Source: Marilutibacter maris
GTDB taxonomy: Bacteria > Pseudomonadota > Gammaproteobacteria > Xanthomonadales > Xanthomonadaceae
NCBI RefSeq assembly: GCF_006546735.2
Contig: NZ_VICD02000108.1
Location: 1 to 39,647 of the forward strand
Direction: 5' to 3'
DNA: 39,647 nucleotides
In this document: positions 25,475-32,639 of the stretch, one piece after another
Layout: each line of letters begins with the position of its first letter
How positions within the stretch are numbered: the first letter of the stretch is position 1
Position numbers and translations under genes: made by a program
Notes under the pieces: generated by a model
Database searches by the model: none
What the model saw: the letters and a program-made list of their open reading frames with translations, nothing else
What the model was told of the DNA's origin: nothing

Positions 25475-26035
25475 ATGAGGCCGGCCGCGCGACTGCGCGA
25501 GGCAGGCGACGCCGACATGGCGGCAATCGCCGCACTGTACGCGGACGAGGTGCTGCACGGGGTCGCCACCTACGAGTACCGGGTGCCGGAGGCGGCCGAG
25601 ATGCGGCGCCGCTGGCGCCACCTGGTCGATCACGGCTTTCCGTACCTGGTCGCCGAGCTGGACGGCCGTTTCGCCGGCTACGCCTACGCCGGCCCCTATC
25701 GCGGCCGCATCGGCTACCAGTGGACGGTCGAGGACACCGTCTACGTGGTTCCGGGCCTGCAGGGGCGCGGTGTCGGCCGGGCCCTGCTGCAGGCCTTGAT
25801 CGAGCGTTGCGAGGCGATCGGCTTCCGGCAGATGGTCGCGGTGATCGGCGATGGCGGCAACCGTGCCTCGGTGATCCTGCACGAGCGGCTGGGCTTCCGT
25901 ACCGTCGGAGTGTTCCGCGGCCTGGGGCGCAAACACGGGCGCTGGCTGGATACTGTGCAGATGCAACGCAGTCTCGGCGGTGGCGGTGGCGATGACGGGC
26001 CGGCGCCCCCGTCCGGCGTGATCTGGCCGGGCTGA
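25475..26035 (+). CDS. GNAT N-acetyltransferase, phosphinothricin-acetyltransferase-like
   Basis: This 186-aa acetyltransferase has the acetyl-CoA motif VVPGLQGRGVGRALLQALI (about residues 90-108) and the upstream REAGDADMAAIAALYADEVLHGVATYEY typical of the Pat/MddA group, which acetylates phosphinothricin, methionine sulfoximine or related amino acids. The ILHERLGFRTVGVFRGLGRKHGRW stretch also fits that group. The C-terminal Gly-rich tail (about the last 20 residues) is lineage-specific. It starts three bases after the aguB stop, but whether it acts on the polyamine pathway is unknown. Confidence 0.88.
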   Translation: MRPAARLREAGDADMAAIAALYADEVLHGVATYEYRVPEAAEMRRRWRHLVDHGFPYLVAELDGRFAGYAYAGPYRGRIGYQWTVEDTVYVVPGLQGRGVGRALLQALIERCEAIGFRQMVAVIGDGGNRASVILHERLGFRTVGVFRGLGRKHGRWLDTVQMQRSLGGGGGDDGPAPPSGVIWPG

Positions 26036-26052
26036 GCCTGCCCGGCGCCGAC

Positions 26053-26062
26053 GAACGGTCGT
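26053..26062 (+). promoter_or_regulatory. Operator-like repeat 1 of tetR-hydrolase locus
   Basis: GAACGGTCGT overlaps the start of the predicted -35 element. Its core AACG-GT-CGTT is a short dyad. The same 10-mer recurs 19 bp downstream and, inverted, at 26787-26796. Confidence 0.6.
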
Positions 26063-26089
26063 TGAATTTTAGAACGGTCGTGCTATTTT
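26062..26089 (+). promoter_or_regulatory. Predicted promoter of the tetR-hydrolase pair
   Basis: TTGAAT (26062-26067) and TATTTT (26084-26089) are 16 bp apart. The spacer is filled by the GAACGGTCGTGCT element, which would place a repressor directly under RNA polymerase. Confidence 0.5.
26072..26084 (+). promoter_or_regulatory. Operator-like repeat 2 (13 bp)
   Basis: GAACGGTCGTGCT lies between the predicted -35 and -10 elements. A perfect inverse copy of all 13 bases occurs at 26784-26796 in the start of the hydrolase gene. Confidence 0.65.
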
Positions 26090-26095
26090 GCCGCC

Positions 26096-26716
26096 ATGAA
26101 CGCACTGGCCGCCACCCGCAAAGGCACCGCCACCCGCGAGGCGATCATCGATCAGGCCTACGGCTTCGCTTGCGCCGGCGGCCTGGAGAGCCTGTCGATC
26201 GGGCCGTTGGCGCAGGCGGTCGGCATGTCCAAGAGCGGCGTGTTCGCCCACTTCGGCTCGCGCGAGGACCTGCAACTGGCGGTCCTCGACCATGCCGGCG
26301 AGCGCTTCGTGAACGCGGTGCTGACGCCGGCTTTGGCGCAACCGCGTGGCCTGGCGCGACTGCGCGCGATCGTGCTGGGCTGGTTCGACTGGGCCCGCCA
26401 GAACGAGGGCGGCTGTCTGCTGGTCGCCGCGGTCAGCGAGTACGACGACCGCCCCGGTCCGCTGCGCGATCGGGTGTTGATGCAGCAACATGCCTGGCGC
26501 GGCGAGCTGGCCCGGGCGATCCGGCTGGCGGTCGACGTCGGCGAGCTCGGCGCCGATACCGAGCCCGAGCAGATGGCGTTCGAGCTGTATGCGATCGCGC
26601 TTGGCGTGCATCACGACGCCGGGCTGTTCGGCTACGCATCGGCCGCCGAGCGCGGCCGCAAGGGCCTCGAGCGGCTGCTGGGCGCTTACGCCGCCGAGCC
26701 CTCCCCCACCTCCTGA
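26096..26716 (+). CDS. TetR-family regulator
   Basis: This 206-aa protein has an N-terminal TetR helix-turn-helix (about residues 14-60): REAIIDQAYGFACAGGLESL, then AQAVGMSKSGVFAHFGSRED. The C-terminal ligand domain includes RLRAIVLGWFDWARQNEGGCLLVAAVSEYDD, a stretch common in a TetR subgroup that often neighbours hydrolases. The ATG at 26096 lies 6 bp after the predicted -10 element, so the leader would be very short. The gene is followed 22 bp later by an alpha/beta hydrolase gene that it probably controls together with itself. Confidence 0.9.
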   Translation: MNALAATRKGTATREAIIDQAYGFACAGGLESLSIGPLAQAVGMSKSGVFAHFGSREDLQLAVLDHAGERFVNAVLTPALAQPRGLARLRAIVLGWFDWARQNEGGCLLVAAVSEYDDRPGPLRDRVLMQQHAWRGELARAIRLAVDVGELGADTEPEQMAFELYAIALGVHHDAGLFGYASAAERGRKGLERLLGAYAAEPSPTS

Positions 26717-26738
26717 ACGAAACCCGCAGGTACATGCC

Positions 26739-27686
26739 ATGAACCGGGATACCCGCAATCACGCCTTGCCACGACAGAAAATAAGCACGACCGTTCGATC
26801 AAATATCATCGGGCGACTGATCCGTACCGCATTCGGACTCGGCAGCTGGCTGGCGCCGGAAACGACGGCGGCCCGTGCCGGCCGGCTGTTCGCCACCCCG
26901 TTGGCGGCCACCCGCCGCGCCGCCGGCCAGCCGCTGCCGGCGGACGGGCGTCGGGTCGATGTCGACGCCGACGGCCACCGTGTCGTCGCCTATGTCTGGG
27001 GCGAGCCGGCGCGACAACCCTACGTGCTGTTCTCGCACGGCTGGTCCAGCCATGGCCTGCGCATCGACAGCTGGCTGCCTGCGTTGACCGCGGCCGGCTA
27101 CGCGGTGGTCGGCTTCGACCAGTTCGCGCACGGCCGCAGTCCAGGCCGACAGACCACCTTGCCCGGATTCCGCGACCATCTGCTCGCGGTCGGACGGCGG
27201 TTCGGGCCGGCCGCGGCGGTGATCGGTCATTCGCTCGGCGGTGCGGCGACCATGCTGGCGCTGGAGGCGGGCCTGCGCGCGGACCGCGTGGTGCTGGTCG
27301 CGCCGGCCGCCGACCCGATCGATGCCAGCCGTCGCTTCGCCGGCATGATCGGCCTGGCCGCCCATGTGTGCCGGCGCATGCGCGCGCAGTTCGAGTCGCG
27401 GCTGGGGATCCGCTTCGAGGACATGCAGGCACACACGGTGGTGCCGCACCTGGCGCAGCCGGCGCTGGTGGTGCACGACCTGCGCGACCGCGAAGTGCCC
27501 TGGAGCGAGGGCGAGCGCTACGCGCGGTTCTGGCCGCATGCGCGGCTGCTGACCACCGACGGCCTCGGTCACCGCCGCATCCTCGACGACCCGGAAGTGA
27601 TTCGTGCCGGCGTCGACTTCATCGAAGGCAGGACGGTTGGCGACCGGATCGTCTCGACCCAGGACCTGCCCTATGGCTTCGCCTGA
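26739..27686 (+). CDS. Alpha/beta-fold hydrolase
   Basis: This 315-aa hydrolase has the nucleophile elbow GHSLGG (catalytic Ser, about residue 166), the oxyanion stretch FSHGWSSHG, an acid-turn candidate in VHDLRDREVPW and the catalytic His in DGLGHRRIL. The N-terminus IIGRLIRTAFGLGSWLAPE may be a weak membrane or lid helix and there is no signal peptide. I chose the ATG at 26739. If correct, the inverted operator-like element at 26784-26796 falls in codons 16-20. Substrate is unknown. It follows a TetR gene by 22 bp, consistent with a substrate-induced operon. Confidence 0.88.
   Translation: MNRDTRNHALPRQKISTTVRSNIIGRLIRTAFGLGSWLAPETTAARAGRLFATPLAATRRAAGQPLPADGRRVDVDADGHRVVAYVWGEPARQPYVLFSHGWSSHGLRIDSWLPALTAAGYAVVGFDQFAHGRSPGRQTTLPGFRDHLLAVGRRFGPAAAVIGHSLGGAATMLALEAGLRADRVVLVAPAADPIDASRRFAGMIGLAAHVCRRMRAQFESRLGIRFEDMQAHTVVPHLAQPALVVHDLRDREVPWSEGERYARFWPHARLLTTDGLGHRRILDDPEVIRAGVDFIEGRTVGDRIVSTQDLPYGFA
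26784..26796 (-). promoter_or_regulatory. Operator-like repeat 3, inside the hydrolase start
   Basis: AGCACGACCGTTC is the exact reverse complement of the 13-bp element in the tetR promoter. It lies 45 bp into the hydrolase reading frame as called. It may serve as a secondary operator or a transcription roadblock. Confidence 0.6.
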
Positions 27687-27697
27687 GCGGAACAAAC

Positions 27698-27764
27698 CAT
27701 CACCGCTCGCACCACACCTACGGGGGGTTGTTGCCTTTCGTAGGAGTGGCGTCAGCCGCGATGG
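27698..27764. repeat. Inverted REP pair downstream of the hydrolase gene
   Basis: A degenerate forward unit (27698-27721) and a reverse unit beginning GTAGGAGTGGCGTCAGCCGC (27740-27764) face each other across 18 bp. The reverse unit has the GTAG head plus palindrome layout of xanthomonad REP elements. They occupy the 257-bp gap before the TraB-family gene; the rest of the gap shows nothing recognisable. Confidence 0.65.
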
Positions 27765-27943
27765 ACGGTCCTGGGGAAAGACACCGGCCAGGACGATGCC
27801 CGTATCGTCGTCGCGACAGCCGCTGGCCACGGCGGATTGGCGGTGCGGGCTTGTCTCGCGCATGATGGTCCCCAGATCGAACGACCGGGCCCTCGCGCAT
27901 CGGCGATGCCCCGATCGACCGCTTCCCACCGGATTCCTCCCGC

Positions 27944-29158
27944 ATGATCGAAACCGCGACCGCCGCGCCGCCGACCTGGCGCGACCAGCCCCATGAAATC
28001 GTCGAACGCGAGGGCGTGCGCTACACCCTGCTGGGCACCGCGCACGTGTCGCAGGCCAGCGTCGACGCGGTCTGCGAGGCGATCGAGGGCGGCGGTTTCG
28101 ACGCGGTGGCGGTCGAGCTCGACCGGCAACGCCTGCAGTCGCTGACCGACCCCGACGCGCTCGCCAAACTCGACCTGGTGCAGGTGATCCGCACCGGCCG
28201 CACCGCGTTGTTCGCGGCCAATCTTGCCCTGGCCGCCTATCAGCGCCGACTCGCCGAACAGCTCGGGATCGAGCCCGGCGCCGAGCTCAAGCGCGCCGTG
28301 GTCGAGGCGCGCGAACGCGAACTGCCGGTGCACCTGATCGATCGCGAGGTCGGCCTGACCTTCAAGCGCGCATCCAACAAGCTGGGCTTCTGGGGCCGGG
28401 CCAAGCTCGGCGGCGGCCTGCTCGCCGGCTTGTTCGTCGACGAGCCGGTGCACGAGGACGACATCGAGAAGCTCAAGACCGGCGACATGCTCGCCTCCAG
28501 CTTCAGCGAGTTCGCCAGCGACAGCCCGGCGCTGTACGAGACCGTGATCGCCGAGCGCGACCGCTACATGGCCGCGCGCCTGCGCGAGAGTGCCGGCGAC
28601 GCCCGCGAAGTGCTGGCGGTGGTCGGTGCCGGCCACCTGCAGGGCCTGGCCCGGCACCTGCGCGAGGAGCCGACGCCGCCTGCGAATATTCGCGAGGAAC
28701 TGGAGGCATTGCCGAAGAAGAGCGATGTGCCGTGGTTCACCATCGCGCTGTCGGTGTTCGTGCTCGGCGGCTTCGCCTGGGGCTTCTGGCAGGGCGGCCT
28801 GGACGTGGGCTCCGACCTGCTGCTGCAGTGGGTGCTGGCCACCGGTCTGCTTGGCGCGCTGGGCTGCGCGATCGCCGGCGGACATCCACTGAGCATCCTG
28901 GTCGCCTTCCTCGCCTCGCCGATCACCCCGCTGCATCCGGCCCTGGCCTCGGGCACCCTGAGCGCGCTGACCGAGGCCTGGGTGCGCAAACCGACCTATG
29001 CCGACTTCATGGCCCTGCGCGACGACGTCGGCACCCTGCGCGGCTGGTGGCGCAACCGGGTCGCCCGGGTCCTGCTCAACTTCTTCCTGACCAGCCTCGG
29101 CACCGCGATCGGCGTGTGGACCGGCGGCCTGCGCATGTTCGGCAAGTTGTTCGGCTGA
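27944..29158 (+). CDS. TraB/PrgY-family membrane protein
   Basis: This 404-aa protein belongs to the TraB (PrgY, pheromone-shutdown) family. The N-terminal 245 residues form the TraB domain, with the conserved GTAH (LLGTAHVSQAS) and a second conserved GAGH (VVGAGHLQGL), plus AVELDRQR. The TraB fold is related to the EreA/ChaN/Tiki metalloprotease-like group in which such Gly-His and Glu motifs are conserved; peptidase activity is plausible but unproved here. After residue 260 come about three membrane segments ending in a GxWxGGLRMFGKLFG tail. It has no obvious operon partner; REP sequences lie on both sides. Confidence 0.9.
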   Translation: MIETATAAPPTWRDQPHEIVEREGVRYTLLGTAHVSQASVDAVCEAIEGGGFDAVAVELDRQRLQSLTDPDALAKLDLVQVIRTGRTALFAANLALAAYQRRLAEQLGIEPGAELKRAVVEARERELPVHLIDREVGLTFKRASNKLGFWGRAKLGGGLLAGLFVDEPVHEDDIEKLKTGDMLASSFSEFASDSPALYETVIAERDRYMAARLRESAGDAREVLAVVGAGHLQGLARHLREEPTPPANIREELEALPKKSDVPWFTIALSVFVLGGFAWGFWQGGLDVGSDLLLQWVLATGLLGALGCAIAGGHPLSILVAFLASPITPLHPALASGTLSALTEAWVRKPTYADFMALRDDVGTLRGWWRNRVARVLLNFFLTSLGTAIGVWTGGLRMFGKLFG

Positions 29159-29192
29159 CTTCAAACCGCGCTCGACGCTTCCGGCAGCGCCT

Positions 29193-29440
29193 CATCGCGG
29201 CTTACGCCGCTCCTACGGGAGACGCTGACGGCGTGTCCGTGCGCTCCAGAATGGTTTCGCAGGAGCTGCGTAAGCTGCGACCGGGACGTTTCCGTTAAAG
29301 CTCCATCGCGACTTACGCCGCCTCTACGGGAGACGCTGACGGCGTGTCCACGCGCTCCAGGATGGGCTTCGTAGGAGCTGCGTGAGCTGCGACCGGGGTG
29401 TTTCCTGTTACAGCTCCATCGCGGCTCGCGCCGCTCCTAC
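29193..29440. repeat. Tandem array of REP dimers, about 112-bp period
   Basis: Forward units with core CGCGGCTTACGCCGCTCCTAC occur at 29193-29216, 29304-29327 and 29417-29440. Reverse units with core GGAGCTGCGTAAGCTGCGAC occur at 29259-29281 and 29371-29393. Units repeat at 111-113 bp, and the intervening sequence (for example GGAGACGCTGACGGCGTGTC in both copies) is also duplicated, giving two full copies and a partial third. It fills most of the 391-bp gap between two convergent genes. Confidence 0.85.
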
Positions 29441-29464
29441 CTAATAGACCGCATGACGATGAAG

Positions 29465-29494
29465 CAGGCCCGGACGGTTTCCCGCCCGGGCCTG
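29465..29494. other. Hairpin in the gap before the second RND permease
   Basis: CAGGCCCGG (29465-29473) pairs with CCGGGCCTG (29486-29494) around an 11-nt loop. Downstream of the RND operon on the minus strand it is followed by CTTCATCG, so it has only a weak U-tract. It could terminate the RND transcript with help from the hairpin at 29516-29540. Confidence 0.5.
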
Positions 29495-29515
29495 TTGCTG
29501 TCCAGCCTTGCGAGC

Positions 29516-29540
29516 GGGGCCGGCGTTGGCTGCCGGCCCC
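29516..29540. other. GC-rich hairpin just past the RND operon stop
   Basis: GGGGCCGGC and GCCGGCCCC form a perfect 9-bp stem with a 7-nt loop, 9 bp after the last RND stop codon. There is no U-tract on either side. It may protect the 3' end or slow polymerase. Confidence 0.5.
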
Positions 29541-29549
29541 GTCGCGACA

Positions 29550-32500
29550 TCACTCCACGTGCATCGCCGCGACCGCCGCGCCGGCCGGGTCCGGCGACTT
29601 GCCGCGGGCGCGGCGGATGATCCGGATCATGCCGTTGCGCAGATCGTCGAGGATCGCGTAGATCGTCGGCAGGAACAGCAGGCTGACCACGGTCGAGAAC
29701 GCCAGCCCACCGGCCACCGCGCGCGCCATCGGCGAGTACTCGGCGCCGCCGAGGACCACGGTGTCGCTCAGCGAAATCGGCACCATCGCCAGGATCGCGG
29801 TGCCCATCGTCATCATGATCGGACGCAGGCGTTCGCGGCTGCCCTCGACCAGCGCGTCGGTGCGCGACAGTCCGCGCCTTCGCAGATTGTTGATGTGCTC
29901 GATCATCACGATGCCGTTGTTCACCACCACGCCCATCAGCACCAGGATGCCGATGAAGGCCATGATGCTGAAGGTGGTGCCGGTGATCCAGAACAGCCAG
30001 AACACGCCGAACACCGAGAACAGCACGCAGCTCATGATCGCGGCCGGGAACAGCAGCGATTCGAACACCGCCGCCATCACCACGTAGATCATCACCAGCG
30101 CCAGCAGGGTGTTGAACATCATCTGCTTGGCCGCCTCGTCGTCGCGCTGGAACGCACTGCCGTCGAACGAGTAGGTGTAGCCGGGCGGGAACGCCATCGA
30201 CTTGAGGGTCTCCTCCATCGCCTTGCGCGCGTCCGGGGTGGTGGTCTCGCCGGCCAGGTTGGCGGCGATCGTCACCGTGGTCTGGCGATTGGTGCGGCTG
30301 ATCTGGGTCGCCGCCGGCACCACGCTGACATCGACCATGCTCAGCAACGGCACCGAGCGACCGTCGGCGGAACGGACCATGAAGCTCTCCATGTCCTCCA
30401 CCCCGTACTTCTCGGCGCCGGCGAAGCGCACCCATACCGGCACCTCGGTCTGGCCGCGGCGGAACTCGCGCAGCTGCGCGCCGCGCAGGGCCAGACCGAC
30501 GAAGCTCGACACTTCCTGCACGCTGAATCCGAACGCCGCCGCGCGCTCGCGGTCGACGGTCACGATCAGTTCGCTGTTCTGGTCGCCGGCGTCGACGCGC
30601 ACGTCGCGCAGCTCGCTGCGGGCGGCCAGCACCGGGACGATGTCGCGGGCCAGATCGGTCAGCACCTGGGTCGAGTCGCCGACCAGTTGCACCTGCAGTC
30701 CCTCGTTGCCGCCGTCGCGGTCGCCCTGGCCGCGGATGCCGACCTCGACCCGCGCCGACTTCGGCAGCTCCTTGCTGATGATCTCGGTCAGCGGCTTGAT
30801 GTCGCCGATCTCGTCGTCGAAGGTCACCATGGTGGCGGCGTCGCCCTGCTCGCTGTACCACGAGTAGATCTGCTTTATCTGCAGGCGCTCGCGGTTCGCT
30901 TCCAGGTACTTCTCGATCCGCAGCACCTCGTCGGAGATCTGCTCCTTGGTGTAGCCGCCGTTCCACTGGTAGTAGATCTGCGCTTCCTTGCCGCCGCCGC
31001 CGCCGAACATGTCGAACTTGGTCAGCGTCATCGGCACGATGCTGAGCGCGATGATCAGGATGATGCCGACCACGCTCCAGCCGCGGTGCTCCAGGGTCCA
31101 GCGCAGCGTGCCCGCGTAGCGGCGTTGCAGGCGCGAGATCAGGCCCTTCTCGTTCTGCACCGCCGGCGGCGTCTTCATCCGCGAGGACAGCATCGGGATC
31201 AGGCTGACCGCGACCAGCCACGACGCCAGCAGCGACACCGAGATCGTGATCGCGATCTGGGCCATGAAGATGCTGATGTTGTTGGTCTCGCCCAGCAGGT
31301 TGGGCAGGAACACGATGCAGTGGCACAGGGTGCCGGCGGACAGCGCGATGGCGACGTGGCGGGTGCCGACGATCGAGGCCTTGGCCGGCTGCCCGGGCAT
31401 CCGTTCGCGTTCCTGGTAGATGCTCTCGACCACCACCACCGCGTTGTCGACCAGCATGCCGACCGCCAGCAGCAGGCCCATCAGGGTCAGCACGTTCAGG
31501 GTCACCCCGGAGAAGTGCATGAAGCCCAGGGTCATCACGAAGCAGATCGGAATCGCCAGGGTGACCATCAGCGTCGACGGCCAGTGGCGCAGGAAGAAGA
31601 ACAGTACCGCGATCGACAGCAGCAGGCCGATCGCACCGGCCTCGGCCAGTTCGATCAGCGAGTCGGTGACCTCCTCGCCCTGGTTCTGGATCACCTTCAG
31701 GTCGATGCCGCTCAGTTCGGGCGACTCGCGGATCTCATCGACCACCTCCAGCACGCGCTTGGAGGTTTCGACCAGGTTGGCGTTGCGCTCCTTGTAGATG
31801 TCCAGGCCGACCGCGGCGCGCCCGTCCAGGCGGCGTCCATAGTCCATCCGCGAGCCCTTCAGCCGCACCTCGGCGATGTCGGACAGGCGCAGACCGTTGG
31901 CGCCGACGACCAGGTTGCGCAGCTGGTCGAGCGTGGTCAGCTCGCCGATCGGCTGCACCCGCAGGCGCAGACCGGCGTCGTCGATGGTGCCGGCCGAGAC
32001 CGAGAAATTGACCGCGCGCAGGGTGGCGTTGAGTTCATTGAGATTGACCCCGTGCGCGGTCAGCCGCTCGGGGTCGATCGCGATCTCGATCTCGTTGGGC
32101 GGCGCGCCGCTGATCTCGACCCGGGCCACGCCCGGAACCCGCTCGATACGCCGCTTCATCTCGCGGTCGATCAGCTCGTAGGCGCCGGTCAGGTCGATGT
32201 CGGCGGCCAGGCGGACGCGCAGGAAGGCCTCATCGCTGGTCGAGAACTTGTGGACGAAGTAGCGCTGGAAATCGTCCGGCAGCTCGTCGCGGATCGCATC
32301 GATGCGCTCGCGCGCCTCCGAGGCGGTGATCGCGATGTCCTTGTCCCAGTCGGAGAACTCCATGAACACGTAGGCGCCGTCGGCGCGCGCGCCGCCGCCC
32401 ATCCGCTTGACCCCGTTGAGGGTCGCCAGCGCTTCCTCGACCGGCCGCAGCACCGTGCGCTCGACCTCTTCCGGGGTCGAGCCGGTGTACGGCAGCTGCA

Positions 32501-32639
32501 CGAACAGGAACGGGGCCGAGACGTCCGGCAGCGCTTCCAGCGGCAACCGGAACGATGCGATCAGGCCGACCACGAACATCGACACGAACAGCATCACCGT
32601 GGTGACGGGACGTTTCAGGCTGAGTTCGGCGACTGTCAT
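29550..32639 (-). CDS. RND efflux permease, second of two (proton-relay residues altered)
   Basis: This 1029-aa inner-membrane RND transporter has the standard plan: TM1, a large periplasmic loop, TM2-6, a second loop, and TM8-12. The N-terminus SLKRPVTTVMLFVSMFVVG and PLEALPDVSAPFLFVQLPYTG are typical of the HAE family. In TM4 the sequence is VGMLVDNAVVVVES (Asp398-Asn399, where AcrB has Asp-Asp), and in TM10 it is VVVNNGIVMIE (Asn907-Asn908, where AcrB has Lys-Asn). So one acid and the relay Lys are absent. The ATG overlaps the stop of the first permease (ATGA). It may act as the non-driving partner of a heteromeric pump, or belong to a subgroup with a different relay. Confidence 0.93.
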   Translation of the reverse strand: MTVAELSLKRPVTTVMLFVSMFVVGLIASFRLPLEALPDVSAPFLFVQLPYTGSTPEEVERTVLRPVEEALATLNGVKRMGGGARADGAYVFMEFSDWDKDIAITASEARERIDAIRDELPDDFQRYFVHKFSTSDEAFLRVRLAADIDLTGAYELIDREMKRRIERVPGVARVEISGAPPNEIEIAIDPERLTAHGVNLNELNATLRAVNFSVSAGTIDDAGLRLRVQPIGELTTLDQLRNLVVGANGLRLSDIAEVRLKGSRMDYGRRLDGRAAVGLDIYKERNANLVETSKRVLEVVDEIRESPELSGIDLKVIQNQGEEVTDSLIELAEAGAIGLLLSIAVLFFFLRHWPSTLMVTLAIPICFVMTLGFMHFSGVTLNVLTLMGLLLAVGMLVDNAVVVVESIYQERERMPGQPAKASIVGTRHVAIALSAGTLCHCIVFLPNLLGETNNISIFMAQIAITISVSLLASWLVAVSLIPMLSSRMKTPPAVQNEKGLISRLQRRYAGTLRWTLEHRGWSVVGIILIIALSIVPMTLTKFDMFGGGGGKEAQIYYQWNGGYTKEQISDEVLRIEKYLEANRERLQIKQIYSWYSEQGDAATMVTFDDEIGDIKPLTEIISKELPKSARVEVGIRGQGDRDGGNEGLQVQLVGDSTQVLTDLARDIVPVLAARSELRDVRVDAGDQNSELIVTVDRERAAAFGFSVQEVSSFVGLALRGAQLREFRRGQTEVPVWVRFAGAEKYGVEDMESFMVRSADGRSVPLLSMVDVSVVPAATQISRTNRQTTVTIAANLAGETTTPDARKAMEETLKSMAFPPGYTYSFDGSAFQRDDEAAKQMMFNTLLALVMIYVVMAAVFESLLFPAAIMSCVLFSVFGVFWLFWITGTTFSIMAFIGILVLMGVVVNNGIVMIEHINNLRRRGLSRTDALVEGSRERLRPIMMTMGTAILAMVPISLSDTVVLGGAEYSPMARAVAGGLAFSTVVSLLFLPTIYAILDDLRNGMIRIIRRARGKSPDPAGAAVAAMHVE

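Noticed and set aside
26096-27686. Toxin-antitoxin reading of the tetR-hydrolase pair
   Set aside because: Sizes and folds are those of an ordinary TetR regulator and a hydrolase; nothing resembles a known toxin.
29193-29440. CRISPR array
   Set aside because: Repeat units are palindromic REP halves in alternating orientation, and the spacers between them are duplicated rather than unique; there are no cas genes.
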